A DNA stretch of 64,000 nt from Sulfurimonas sp. (GTDB taxonomy: Bacteria; Campylobacterota; Campylobacteria; Campylobacterales; Sulfurimonadaceae): NCBI RefSeq assembly GCF_029027405.1, contig NZ_CP093396.1:496001-560000 (forward strand), read 5' to 3'. A program made the position numbers and the translations under genes. Below the pieces are notes generated by a model that was given only the letters and a program-made list of their open reading frames with translations, made no database searches and was not told where the DNA came from. Below, piece after piece: positions 36,519-44,646 of this stretch (position 1 is the first letter of the stretch; every line of letters starts with the position of its first letter).

Positions 36519-37475
36519 TTACTTTACGGATATACTGAAAATGATATTAGTGCTTCAGCTCCTAACTTCTTTATTAGTGTTTTTAATCTAATAGCATACG
36601 AAGATAAGAGTATTTTATTAGATAACTATATAAAGAAATGCACTAAGAAGAAAGACTATGAAAAACTAGAGATACTTAATAATATTAAATTAGGTAAGTT
36701 TGACTTATTAGAAGATTATATAACTAATGGTAAAAAGAATATAAGACAGTTAATAGCTAATGTTATTAAAGGTAATAAGCCTCAATACAATGATGATTAT
36801 TATCTATCTAAAAGTAAAGAAATACTTACAATGATATTCTTTGGTGCTAAGACTAATAAGCCTACTATTTATACTGACTTAGAATTAGATATTATTGATA
36901 ATATAATACATAGTGAAGAAGAAATAGAGCGAGTGATACATACAGCTATAAGTGGAGTATTAACTAAAGAAGAAATAGAAAGATTTTATAACGATAGTTT
37001 AGTTAAAGAGTTCTTACAGCATAGTAAAATACTAATGGATATTATAAGTCAATATTTAAGGGATAATCACTTTAAAGATAAAGTATTAACTGTAAATAAT
37101 CAAGTATTAGATTTTAATGAAGATACAGAGTACTATTATAAAATTGATAATAAGAAACGAATAATAAGCTCTAATGACTATTCTAAAATAATAGATAATA
37201 AGATACTAATTAAAAACATACAATATGATGTTAAAGAAACTATAAAAAGATACTCTAAAAGTAAGGCTCTAGCTTTTTTCTATCAGTCATGGGAAAGTAA
37301 TACTTTACTAGAGATAGAAGAAGTATATCTACAGCACTGTACGAAAGAAGCTGATAAAAGATACTTATTAATTCACGATGGAATTTATACAAAGGTAAAG
37401 ATTAATAAAGAGTTCTTAGAAAATCTAAGGAGTTCTAAGAACACTTTTAATGTAAGTTATAAAATCGAACAATAA
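36519..37475 (+). pseudogene. C-terminal part of IS-interrupted TV-Pol-like polymerase gene
   Basis: Continues the frame of 34558 after the IS for 318 codons without a stop; a stand-alone start at ATG 36831 would lose motif A. Polymerase-like motifs, numbered in the joined protein: motif B-like SKSKEILTMIFFGAK (Lys343, Gly352), then AFFYQSWESNTLLEIEEVY and motif C-like LLIHDGIYTKVK (His529-Asp530). The H-D pair after a hydrophobic strand is typical of superfamily A. The split makes the gene non-functional unless the IS excises precisely. Confidence 0.7.
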
Positions 37476-37798
37476 TTGGAAGTATGAATGAAATTTTAGG
37501 ACTAGCTTATCTAGTCTTTGGAGGACTAGAGTAAACTAGATTTATGAAAACTGCTTTAGTGAAACAGTAGGCTATTAAGTTAAAGAGCTTAATAACTTAT
37601 TATTATTTATAGTCCTATTTTTAGGGCTGTAATTGGTGTTAGATTTTATTTCTTATATGCTGTCTGAACTGATTTTAAAGTGGGTAGAAGCTCTTAAAAT
37701 GGTTTCTGAGTATCTTTTATTAGATGATAGATTGAAATGCTTTCTAGGGCTGTTTTGAAATTTGAGATTTAAAAAATTGAGAGGGTTGAAAAAGCTTC
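37476..37798. other. 323-base gap between convergent element genes
   Basis: No coding frame of note. It holds several small hairpins: GACTAG and CTAGTC pairs near 37500-37535, CTGCTTTAGTGAAACAG near 37551, and TTAAG/CTTAA near 37578. These could act as terminators for the polymerase-like gene and the convergent integrase. Confidence 0.4.
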
Positions 37799-38932
37799 TT
37801 AAAGCTCTTTCGGTTTACTTCTGAGTAGTCTCCAGTAGTACTTAAATAGTTCTTCTACTCTCTTATACTCTGTGCTTAAGTAAACATCATTCATATTACT
37901 AACGCTATTATGCGATAAAGCTAAAGAACCTACATTATCCTTACCGAACTTTTCCGAACATAAGCTCATTATAAAGTGTCTATTATCATGTCCTCTTATA
38001 GGAAACTTCTTACCTAGTTCTTTTACTTCTAAGTTACATTCATTTTCTATCATCTTCTTGTATTCATCAAGACAGCTTCTTACTTGATGATTAAATACTT
38101 TTCCTTTACCTTTTCCTATTATTTTTAATACTTCTTTTGGTAACGGATATCTTTCTACTACTCTTTCGCCTTTTATTTTATAAGTCTTAGTTGTACTACC
38201 TCTTACATGAACTACACCGTCTATTATATCTTCATAAGTAATCTCTAGTATCTCTCCTAATCTTCTAGCACACATCATACTAATTAAAAAGATAGATTTA
38301 AACTCTTCATCATTTTGAAATTCTTTTAGTACAAGTATTTTATTAAATATATTTTGTGCATTATCTTTAATAGTTCCATGTAGTCTTTCTTCTAATCTTG
38401 GCTTAGTTTCATGTCCTCCCATTGGTACTTCTAATAAAACATTTACTTTAATAATTCCTTTATTATGAGCCTTTTTAAATATAGGACTTAGTATCGTTCT
38501 AATCTTCTTAATTGTACTTAAAGCAAGTCCTTGTTTTTCCATATTTGTTCTAATCTTTATTAAATCTTTCTCTGTAACTCTTTCTATATATTTATGTCCT
38601 ATAATAGGCTTTATATGTTTATTATAGGTATGAGTACTATTCTTTTTAAAACCTATATTCTTATCTTCTAAGTTGTTTAATACTAGTTCGCCTATCTTAT
38701 TAGTTGTAGTTGTTAGAGGGTCTTCGCCTTTGTCTATCTGGTCTTTAACTATCGGAATTCTCTCGTGAGCTTGTTTAGCAGTCTTACAGTTAAAGAGCTT
38801 CGTAAAGTTCTTCTCGTTAATCCTAAAGCCCTTATACGAGAAGCTAACTATAAACTCCTTACCTCCGTGAAGATTTACTATCTCTTTAACACCTCTAAAT
38901 TTAGTTGCAATCAGTTTATTTTTTCTAGCCAT
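37799..38932 (-). CDS. Tyrosine integrase of the element
   Basis: Integrase of 377 residues: N-terminal arm-binding region (about 1-60), core-binding SAM-like domain (about 75-165) and catalytic domain with Arg in CARRLGEIL, Lys in the GSTTKTYKIKG hairpin, His and Arg in GHDNRHF, His in LALSHNS and the nucleophile Tyr in NDVYLST. It reads inward from the right end, 211 bases from the tRNA 3' half, and probably acts on the GCTTGAGGGGCTT core with arm sites in the 30-base repeats. Confidence 0.93.
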   Translation of the reverse strand: MARKNKLIATKFRGVKEIVNLHGGKEFIVSFSYKGFRINEKNFTKLFNCKTAKQAHERIPIVKDQIDKGEDPLTTTTNKIGELVLNNLEDKNIGFKKNSTHTYNKHIKPIIGHKYIERVTEKDLIKIRTNMEKQGLALSTIKKIRTILSPIFKKAHNKGIIKVNVLLEVPMGGHETKPRLEERLHGTIKDNAQNIFNKILVLKEFQNDEEFKSIFLISMMCARRLGEILEITYEDIIDGVVHVRGSTTKTYKIKGERVVERYPLPKEVLKIIGKGKGKVFNHQVRSCLDEYKKMIENECNLEVKELGKKFPIRGHDNRHFIMSLCSEKFGKDNVGSLALSHNSVSNMNDVYLSTEYKRVEELFKYYWRLLRSKPKEL

Positions 38933-39001
38933 TTTATTAATATCCTATATATAATGTAAGCTCAAAACCCTTTAAAACCTCTCTTGAAAATAGCTATAAA
39001 A

Positions 39002-39031
39002 AAAGTTAGTAAAAAGTTGTGTAGTTCTAAT
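39002..39031 (+). repeat. 30-bp direct repeat, right end
   Basis: Identical to 27496-27525 over all 30 bases, 70 bases upstream of the integrase start and 112 bases before the right core. Same orientation as the left copy. Confidence 0.8.
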
Positions 39032-39143
39032 AGTAATATATAAAATATTAAGGATAGCTATATTATGGGATAAAGCCCTATTTTATGGTAGATATAATAA
39101 TTTTTAGCTTCTTAAGAGTTGTACTGTAAAGTATTAAACACTA

Positions 39144-39198
39144 GCTTGAGGGGCTTGTGCCTAACGGTGTGAGAGTTCAAATCTCTCCGGTCGCACCA
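39144..39198 (+). pseudogene. 3' half of the split tRNA-Leu(GAG)
   Basis: Begins with core GCTTGAGGGGCTT (anticodon loop TTGAGGG, anticodon GAG), followed by a variable arm (TGCCTAACGGTG), T arm GAGAG/CTCTC and acceptor strand CGGTCGC plus ACCA. The upstream bases cannot restore the full anticodon stem or D arm. CGGTCGC is the exact partner of GCGACCG at 27228-27234 and not of the intact tRNA (GCGGTTG), which links it to the first 5' half. Confidence 0.88.
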
Positions 39199-39262
39199 TT
39201 TTTATCTAATAATTCTTTAATCTTAGGTTGTAGGTAGTAATAGAGAAAGTCCTTTTTAAGTA

Positions 39263-40618
39263 TTACCTAGGAATAGCTCCCATACCTCCAGAACCGCCCA
39301 TTTGTCCCATCATCGCTTGTAAGTCTTGCATACCTTTTTTACCTGAAAACTTTTTCGCCATTTTCCCAGCATTTTTAAACTGTTTTATCATACGGTTTAT
39401 TTCTGCCTGAGTTAAACCACAACCTGTTGCGATTCTAAGTTTACGAGAGTTATTTAGTAGGTCAGGATTTTCTCTCTCTTTCATTGTCATAGAAGATACC
39501 ATTGACTTTATATTTTTAAGTTCACTTGAGTTATCCATGTCAAAATCTTTAAGAGCTTTTGACATATTTCCCATACCTGGCATCATTCCTATGATAGATT
39601 TCATACTACCCATTTTTTTCATACTTTCCATCTGTTCTAAAAAGTCATTGAAATTGAATTTACCTTTTTTGATTTTTGCAGTTAATTTTTTTGCTTGTTT
39701 TTCATCTATAATATTTGCAGTTTTTTCAGCTAAACCTTCAATATCACCAAACCCCATCAGACGATTAACGATGCGTTCAGGTATAAACACTTCTAAATCT
39801 TCCATTTTTTCACCGTTACCGATAAATCTTAGAGGAACTTTTACTTGAGAAGAAAGACCAAGAGCTACACCACCTTTAGCATCTCCATCGTACTTTGAAA
39901 GTATAACACCGTCTATACCTATCTTTTCTTTAAAGCTTGTAGCCGTTCTTACTGCATCTTGACCAGTCATAGAGTCAGCTACATAAAATATTTCACTAGG
40001 ATTTGCTGCTTTTTTAACAGCTTCTAGCTCATTCATTAGTTCATTATCTATCGCTAAACGACCTGCTGTATCGATAAGTACAACATCATAGATGCCATCT
40101 TTTGCTTTTTTAAGAGCGGCTTTTACAACATCAACAGGATTTTTAAGTGATTCATCTTCAAAAAGTTCTACTTCTATTTGAGTAGTTATTTGACGAAGTT
40201 GCTCAACTGCAGCAAGACGCTGTAAATCGGCAGCAACTATAAGAACTTTTTTTTGTCTATTTTTTAAATAAGTTGCAAGTTTACCAGTTGTTGTTGTTTT
40301 ACCAGAACCTTGCAGTCCTGTCATAAGTATAACAGTTGGCGGATTTGGAGCGAACATAAAGCCTTTGTTTCCTCCAACTTCTAAAAGTTCATAAAGTGTA
40401 GCTCTAAGTGCATCTAAAAACTGGTCTTTGCCGATACCATTTTGTTTTGTTTGTGCTTGAACATTGGTTATTAGCTGTTTAACAACTTTATGATTAACAT
40501 CTGCTTTTAAGAGTGATTTTTTAAGTTCATTTAGTGCTTTTATTAGTGCTTTATCATCATCAAAAGTACGAATCTTCTTGATAGCTGCTGTAAATGAATT
40601 TGTTAGTGAGTCAAACAT
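39263..40618 (-). CDS. ffh: Signal recognition particle GTPase
   Basis: Co-translational targeting of membrane proteins with 4.5S RNA and FtsY. The 451 residues show the N domain, the G domain with GLQGSGKTTTTGKL (about 107-120), DTAGR and SKYDGDAKGG, and a C-terminal M domain rich in methionine (SMKKMGSMKSIIGMMPGMGN, then an MMGQMGGSGGMG tail) for signal peptides and RNA. Length is normal. It is the last gene of the minus-strand block, 64 bases from the element edge, so insertion of the element did not damage it. Confidence 0.97.
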   Translation of the reverse strand: MFDSLTNSFTAAIKKIRTFDDDKALIKALNELKKSLLKADVNHKVVKQLITNVQAQTKQNGIGKDQFLDALRATLYELLEVGGNKGFMFAPNPPTVILMTGLQGSGKTTTTGKLATYLKNRQKKVLIVAADLQRLAAVEQLRQITTQIEVELFEDESLKNPVDVVKAALKKAKDGIYDVVLIDTAGRLAIDNELMNELEAVKKAANPSEIFYVADSMTGQDAVRTATSFKEKIGIDGVILSKYDGDAKGGVALGLSSQVKVPLRFIGNGEKMEDLEVFIPERIVNRLMGFGDIEGLAEKTANIIDEKQAKKLTAKIKKGKFNFNDFLEQMESMKKMGSMKSIIGMMPGMGNMSKALKDFDMDNSSELKNIKSMVSSMTMKERENPDLLNNSRKLRIATGCGLTQAEINRMIKQFKNAGKMAKKFSGKKGMQDLQAMMGQMGGSGGMGAIPR

Positions 40619-40669
40619 TAAAATACCTTCTTAAATTAGTGTAATTTTTTTTTTTGGATTATAGCAAAA

Positions 40670-41404
40670 CTATTGAAAATCAACAAATATTTTAGGCTCA
40701 GGTGCAATAAACTCCATACCTAATAATCTGACTTTGTGGGCATGAAGCATAACTCTCTTAGCGCGTCTTCCGCCGTATTGCTCGTCTCCTACTATAGAAT
40801 GGTCTATGTAGCGTAGATGCGTTCTAATTTGATGTGTTCTACCATTATGAATGATACATTTAATTTTAGTTTTGTTTGCACTTACTAAGTCAGGAAAAAA
40901 CTCTGTTCTTGCAGGCTTACCTTTTCCAGACACATTTGAGTACGCTTTGTTATTCTTTCTTTGAGTTAGTATAGGTTTATCAACTTCTATTGGCTCACTG
41001 ATGATTCCCTCAACCCATGCGATGTACTCTTTGTAAACAGTATCTTTTTTAAACTCTTTTATCGCTTTTTGCCTAAAGTCTTCATCTTTTACAAGCATCA
41101 AAACGCCACTAGTTTCACGGTCAAGTCTATGCAGTAAAACAGCAGGTTTAAGTTGTCTTTCTATCTCATCAGAGTTTACATAAGCAGGTTTATCTACAAC
41201 TATAATATCATCATTTTCAAAAATAGGTTTCATTTTTTCTATTTTCTGAACTCTAAAAATTGTTTTAGCATCTAGCTCTCCACGAGCAATCATGACTTTT
41301 TTATTTCCAACATAAACCAAACCTCTATCTATCATAGATTTTGCTTGTCCATTTGAAATACCTTCTTGCAAGGCTAAAATTTTGTATGCTTTTTCATTTG
41401 CCAT
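40670..41404 (-). CDS. RluA-family RNA pseudouridine synthase
   Basis: Modifies uridine in rRNA or tRNA. The 244 residues carry an N-terminal S4-like RNA-binding segment (ISNGQAKSMIDRGLVYVGNKK) and the RluA catalytic domain with Asp in LLHRLDRETSGVLML, then YIAWVEG, and the closing GRTHQIRTHLRYIDHSIVGDEQYGG. It belongs to the RluC/RluD subgroup, but the target base cannot be read from sequence. It overlaps nothing but abuts waaA by one base. Confidence 0.9.
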   Translation of the reverse strand: MANEKAYKILALQEGISNGQAKSMIDRGLVYVGNKKVMIARGELDAKTIFRVQKIEKMKPIFENDDIIVVDKPAYVNSDEIERQLKPAVLLHRLDRETSGVLMLVKDEDFRQKAIKEFKKDTVYKEYIAWVEGIISEPIEVDKPILTQRKNNKAYSNVSGKGKPARTEFFPDLVSANKTKIKCIIHNGRTHQIRTHLRYIDHSIVGDEQYGGRRAKRVMLHAHKVRLLGMEFIAPEPKIFVDFQ

Positions 41405-41405
41405 T

Positions 41406-42572
41406 TTATTTTCCTAATATTTTATTTATTATTGGTTCTAAGTTTATTTTTTCTTCCACTATTGATGGAGGTAATTCTCTAGATGCCAGAAGTGCTTTGT
41501 ATATTTCATTTGCCTCAACATACTGAACATGATGGACATATTTAAAAAGCTCTTTTTGGTCATGAAAGTATTTACCTGTAATTATTTTACAAGAAAAAAA
41601 AGCTGGTTCAAGTGGATTGTGACCACCCACATCACTTCTAAAAGCACCACCAAGTATTGCCACATCACTGATGGCATAAATATTGTTTAACTCACCCATG
41701 GCATCTGCTAAAACTAAGTCTGATTCAAAGTTGTTTGTTCTTGAAAGTCTTGATAAACTAAGTGAGTTACTATCAGCATAATTTTTCATCATTTCATAGA
41801 CAGCTTCAAATCTCTCAGGATGTCTTGGAACAACTATAAGTTTCGCATCTACTTCTTTTTTATACTTTACAAATGATTTTAAAATTGACTCTTCTTCACC
41901 TTCATGTGTACTACCAGCTACTATACACTCCATAGGTGGTTTTGCATATTCTTTTGTTTTTATAACTTTTGAGGCTAACTTAATATTTCCAATAACTTCA
42001 ATATGTTTAGCCCCTAAAGCAATAAAACGATTTTTATCTACTTCGCTTTGAGCATAAATCATATCAACATTTGCTAAAAGTTTTTTATAAAACCAAGCAA
42101 ATTGAAGATATTTTTTTACACTTTTATCTGAAATACGAGCATTTAAGAGAATAACTTTAGTTCCTTTAGATGAAACTACTGCAAATAACATATACCAAAA
42201 CTCAGCTTCTAAAACTACAAGTAACTTCTGTTTTTTTATCCAAAAAGGAATAAACATTTCATATGGTAGGTACCTAACATCAGCTTTATACTTTTTCGCT
42301 TCTGCTTGTCCTGTATGAGTTACAGTTGTTATATTTATCTCTACATCATCGATAAGCTCAAGTATAGGCTTTAATGCTTTTGCTTCACCAAGTGAGCAAA
42401 CATGAAACCAGACTCCATTGTTGGAGTTAAAAGACGGATTATTAAAAAGAAAAAAACGAGAAGGAATCGATTCTTTGTATTTTTGTCTAAAAGAGAGATA
42501 TATCAAAAGTGGAAGTGCTACAAAAAATAGCACAACACTTAAGAGATAATAGAGAACTGTAAATGGCTTCAA
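41406..42572 (-). CDS. waaA: 3-deoxy-D-manno-octulosonic acid transferase
   Basis: Adds Kdo to lipid A, in the inner core of lipopolysaccharide. The 388 residues have an N-terminal membrane anchor (about 5-27) and two GT-B lobes: VWFHVCSLGEAKALKPI, ITTVTHTGQAEAKKY, LVVLEAEFWYMLF, then VAGSTHEGEEESIL and GAFRSDVGGHNPLEPAFF, all family hallmarks. Length is slightly below E. coli WaaA (425). It is cotranscribed with the zinc-ribbon gene upstream (3-base gap). Confidence 0.93.
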   Translation of the reverse strand: MKPFTVLYYLLSVVLFFVALPLLIYLSFRQKYKESIPSRFFLFNNPSFNSNNGVWFHVCSLGEAKALKPILELIDDVEINITTVTHTGQAEAKKYKADVRYLPYEMFIPFWIKKQKLLVVLEAEFWYMLFAVVSSKGTKVILLNARISDKSVKKYLQFAWFYKKLLANVDMIYAQSEVDKNRFIALGAKHIEVIGNIKLASKVIKTKEYAKPPMECIVAGSTHEGEEESILKSFVKYKKEVDAKLIVVPRHPERFEAVYEMMKNYADSNSLSLSRLSRTNNFESDLVLADAMGELNNIYAISDVAILGGAFRSDVGGHNPLEPAFFSCKIITGKYFHDQKELFKYVHHVQYVEANEIYKALLASRELPPSIVEEKINLEPIINKILGK

Positions 42573-42575
42573 GCC

Positions 42576-43289
42576 TTACTCGTTAGATTCTTCCACATGA
42601 AGAATACGACCACAGTGTGGGCATGTTGTAATATCTTCAGCTCTTATAACATCTGAAAAGATTTTATCGTTAATTATCATATAACAACCCATACAAGCTT
42701 GTTCTTCTACTGCTACAACTGTCGTATTTCTTGCCCAACGACGAATTTTTTGATAAAAAGTAAGTCCCTTTTGGTTTATAGAACCTAATAGTTTTTCTTT
42801 TTGCACAAATACTTTTTGTCTATCTTTGTTAATAACTTCTAATTTTTTATCAACTTCAGATTTTACTGTTTCAAGATTTTCATCTACTTCACCAAGAGAA
42901 ACTTTTGCAACTTCTACTTGTTCTTGTTTAGATTCAATTATTTTTTCAAGTCTTGCAATCTCTTCATTTGCGAAAGTTACTTGCTCTTTTGCAATCTCTT
43001 CTTCAAGCTGTAGAGATTTCATCTCTCTCTCAGTTTTAACTTCAGCACTTTTCTTAGAGTTGTCCTCTAGTTTTTTTGAAAGTTCTGCTAAATGAATCTC
43101 ATTTTTATGTTTTTTTATTTGCTCATCTTTGATTTCATTTGTAAGATTTTCAATATCAGTATCGATACTTTGTTTTTTTGCTAATGCAGCTTCATATTTA
43201 GAGTTTGCTTCTTCGATTTGTGGTTCAAATGCATCTATCTCTTTGTCTACTTTAGATAGCTCTATTAGTTGTTTAAGATGTGGATTCAA
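42576..43289 (-). CDS. Coiled-coil protein with C4 zinc ribbon
   Basis: Protein of 237 residues: a long coiled coil (about 5-175) and a C-terminal zinc ribbon with Cys pairs ACMGC and CPHC. This is the widespread DUF164/C4-type zinc-ribbon protein (HP0958-like) of Campylobacterota, which in Helicobacter is linked to RpoN stability and flagellin mRNA control. The function here is inferred from that relative. The Nif3-like gene lies 24 bases upstream. Confidence 0.85.
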   Translation of the reverse strand: MNPHLKQLIELSKVDKEIDAFEPQIEEANSKYEAALAKKQSIDTDIENLTNEIKDEQIKKHKNEIHLAELSKKLEDNSKKSAEVKTEREMKSLQLEEEIAKEQVTFANEEIARLEKIIESKQEQVEVAKVSLGEVDENLETVKSEVDKKLEVINKDRQKVFVQKEKLLGSINQKGLTFYQKIRRWARNTTVVAVEEQACMGCYMIINDKIFSDVIRAEDITTCPHCGRILHVEESNE

Positions 43290-43313
43290 TCAATCTCCTT
43301 TAGGATTTATACT

Positions 43314-44045
43314 TTAAATGTATGTGAATGGGTTCTTTGATGATGCAATTATAGCTTCTAAACCTAAATTTTTCAAATAAGGATGCAAAATTTGTGAAAA
43401 AAATCGCTCACTTTCAAAATGTCCTATATCAATTAATGATAAATTTATGCTCTTAGCCTCCATGGCATCGTGGTATTTAATGTCTCCTGTTAAAAAACAA
43501 TCAGCTTTTATATTTTTCAATAAAGAGCATCCAGAACCTGTTGTTAAAGCGACTCTTTTTAAACTTTTTTTACTTTTTAAACTTTTTACACATTTCGCAT
43601 GAGGAAGACCGAAAGCTAAAGATATTTTTTTTGCAAACTCATCAAACTCAATATCAACATCAAAATAAGTTATAAACCCATCTTTATTTGCAATTTTGTA
43701 TCCTAAAACTTCTTTAACTACAAAATCATTTAAGTGAGTTATATCAAAATTTGTATGCATAGCAATATTAGAAATATTTTTTTGAATCATTTTTTGAATA
43801 AGGTTTGCTGGATATTTATTAAATTCTAGTTGTTTTAATCCACCAAAGATAACAGGATGATGAGTTATTAAAAGTGTATCACTATCCATAGAATCAAGAA
43901 GCTCTTCATCAACATCTATGCTTAAAACTATCTTTTTTACTTCTTGATTGAAGTCACCAAGCAATAAGCCTGAATTATCCCATGATTCTTGAATGTCAAA
44001 TGGCGATATCTCATTTAAAAAAGAGTATATTTGTGAAATTTTCAT
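43314..44045 (-). CDS. Nif3-like dinuclear metal-centre protein
   Basis: Protein of 243 residues of the Nif3/YbgI family (DUF34): PFDIQESWDNSGLLLG near the N-terminus, LLITHHPVIFGGLK with two metal-binding His, AMHTNFDI with another His and, near the end, DIGHFESERFFSQIL with His and Glu. This family includes GTP cyclohydrolase I type 2 annotations, which are often wrong; the real substrate is not known. It overlaps the TPR gene by 4 bases. Confidence 0.9.
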   Translation of the reverse strand: MKISQIYSFLNEISPFDIQESWDNSGLLLGDFNQEVKKIVLSIDVDEELLDSMDSDTLLITHHPVIFGGLKQLEFNKYPANLIQKMIQKNISNIAMHTNFDITHLNDFVVKEVLGYKIANKDGFITYFDVDIEFDEFAKKISLAFGLPHAKCVKSLKSKKSLKRVALTTGSGCSLLKNIKADCFLTGDIKYHDAMEAKSINLSLIDIGHFESERFFSQILHPYLKNLGLEAIIASSKNPFTYI

Positions 44046-44632
44046 GATATTTTTTTCAGTTCCTCTTCTGCTTCTACTAATTCAGGGTTTATTTCTAGAG
44101 CTTTTTTATACATCTCTTTGGCTTCTTCTATATGTTTCATCTCTACACAAAGATTTCCAAAATTATAGTAAGTAATTGGGTTCTCATCATCTAACTCTAA
44201 AGAAGTCTTTAGATGCATTTTTGCTGAAGTAAATTCGCCATTTTCTTTATAGATGCTAGCCATAGAATTATGGATAAATTCATTGTTTCCATCTTCTTGG
44301 AGAGCTTTTTTATAGTAGTTTATTGCTTCCTCATTGTCATTTGTTTGCTGAAGAATATAACCAATTTTAAATAAAATTTCTGAATTATGAGGTTCTTTTG
44401 CATCTGCTTCATTGAGAAGTGCCAACGCTTTTTGAAAATCTTTTTCTTCGAATGCACCATCGGCTTTTTGTACTAAAGCTTCAGGAGAAAATGGGGAAAA
44501 AGCATCTGCACTTTTTGTTTCATTTTCAGAAGAGTCGTCTTCTTGTGGCTCTTGTAGTGTTTGTATATGTTCATAAATTTTAAATGCAAAAAAAGCTGAA
44601 GCTCCAAGCATTAGAAGTTGAAATACTGACAT
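44042..44632 (-). CDS. Membrane-anchored TPR protein
   Basis: Protein of 196 residues: N-terminal membrane helix (about 3-20), acidic linker, then about four TPR units (DAKEPHNSEILFKIGYILQQ, YYKKALQEDGNNEFIHNSMAS, HLKTSLELDDENPITYYNFGNLC, MYKKALEINPELVEAEEEL). It probably serves as a scaffold at the inner membrane. No enzymatic domain. It lies 14 bases after the M23 peptidase gene on the same strand. Confidence 0.85.
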   Translation of the reverse strand: MSVFQLLMLGASAFFAFKIYEHIQTLQEPQEDDSSENETKSADAFSPFSPEALVQKADGAFEEKDFQKALALLNEADAKEPHNSEILFKIGYILQQTNDNEEAINYYKKALQEDGNNEFIHNSMASIYKENGEFTSAKMHLKTSLELDDENPITYYNFGNLCVEMKHIEEAKEMYKKALEINPELVEAEEELKKIS

Positions 44633-44646
44633 TGTTATATCCTTGT

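Larger units (their letters stand above)
27228..39198. mobile_element. Integrated element in tRNA-Leu(GAG)
   Basis: The region between the two halves of one tRNA-Leu gene is an integrated element of about 11.9 kb. Signs: tRNA halves at both outer edges with complementary acceptor strands; a shared 13-base core GCTTGAGGGGCTT (27399-27411 and 39144-39156); identical 30-base direct repeats near both ends (27496-27525 and 39002-39031); a tyrosine integrase at the right end pointing inward; many small unknown genes, nearly all on the plus strand. No phage structural genes, relaxase or conjugation genes are visible. It is probably a small integrative plasmid- or satellite-like element with its own polymerase, now broken by an IS. 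Confidence 0.88.

Noticed and set aside
36831..37475. A separate gene starting at ATG 36831
   Set aside because: The open frame extends upstream without stop to the IS edge and joins the 34558 frame exactly, so this is the C-terminal part of an interrupted gene.
27228..39198. Ordinary prophage
   Set aside because: No capsid, tail, terminase large subunit, portal or lysis genes are visible in the region.
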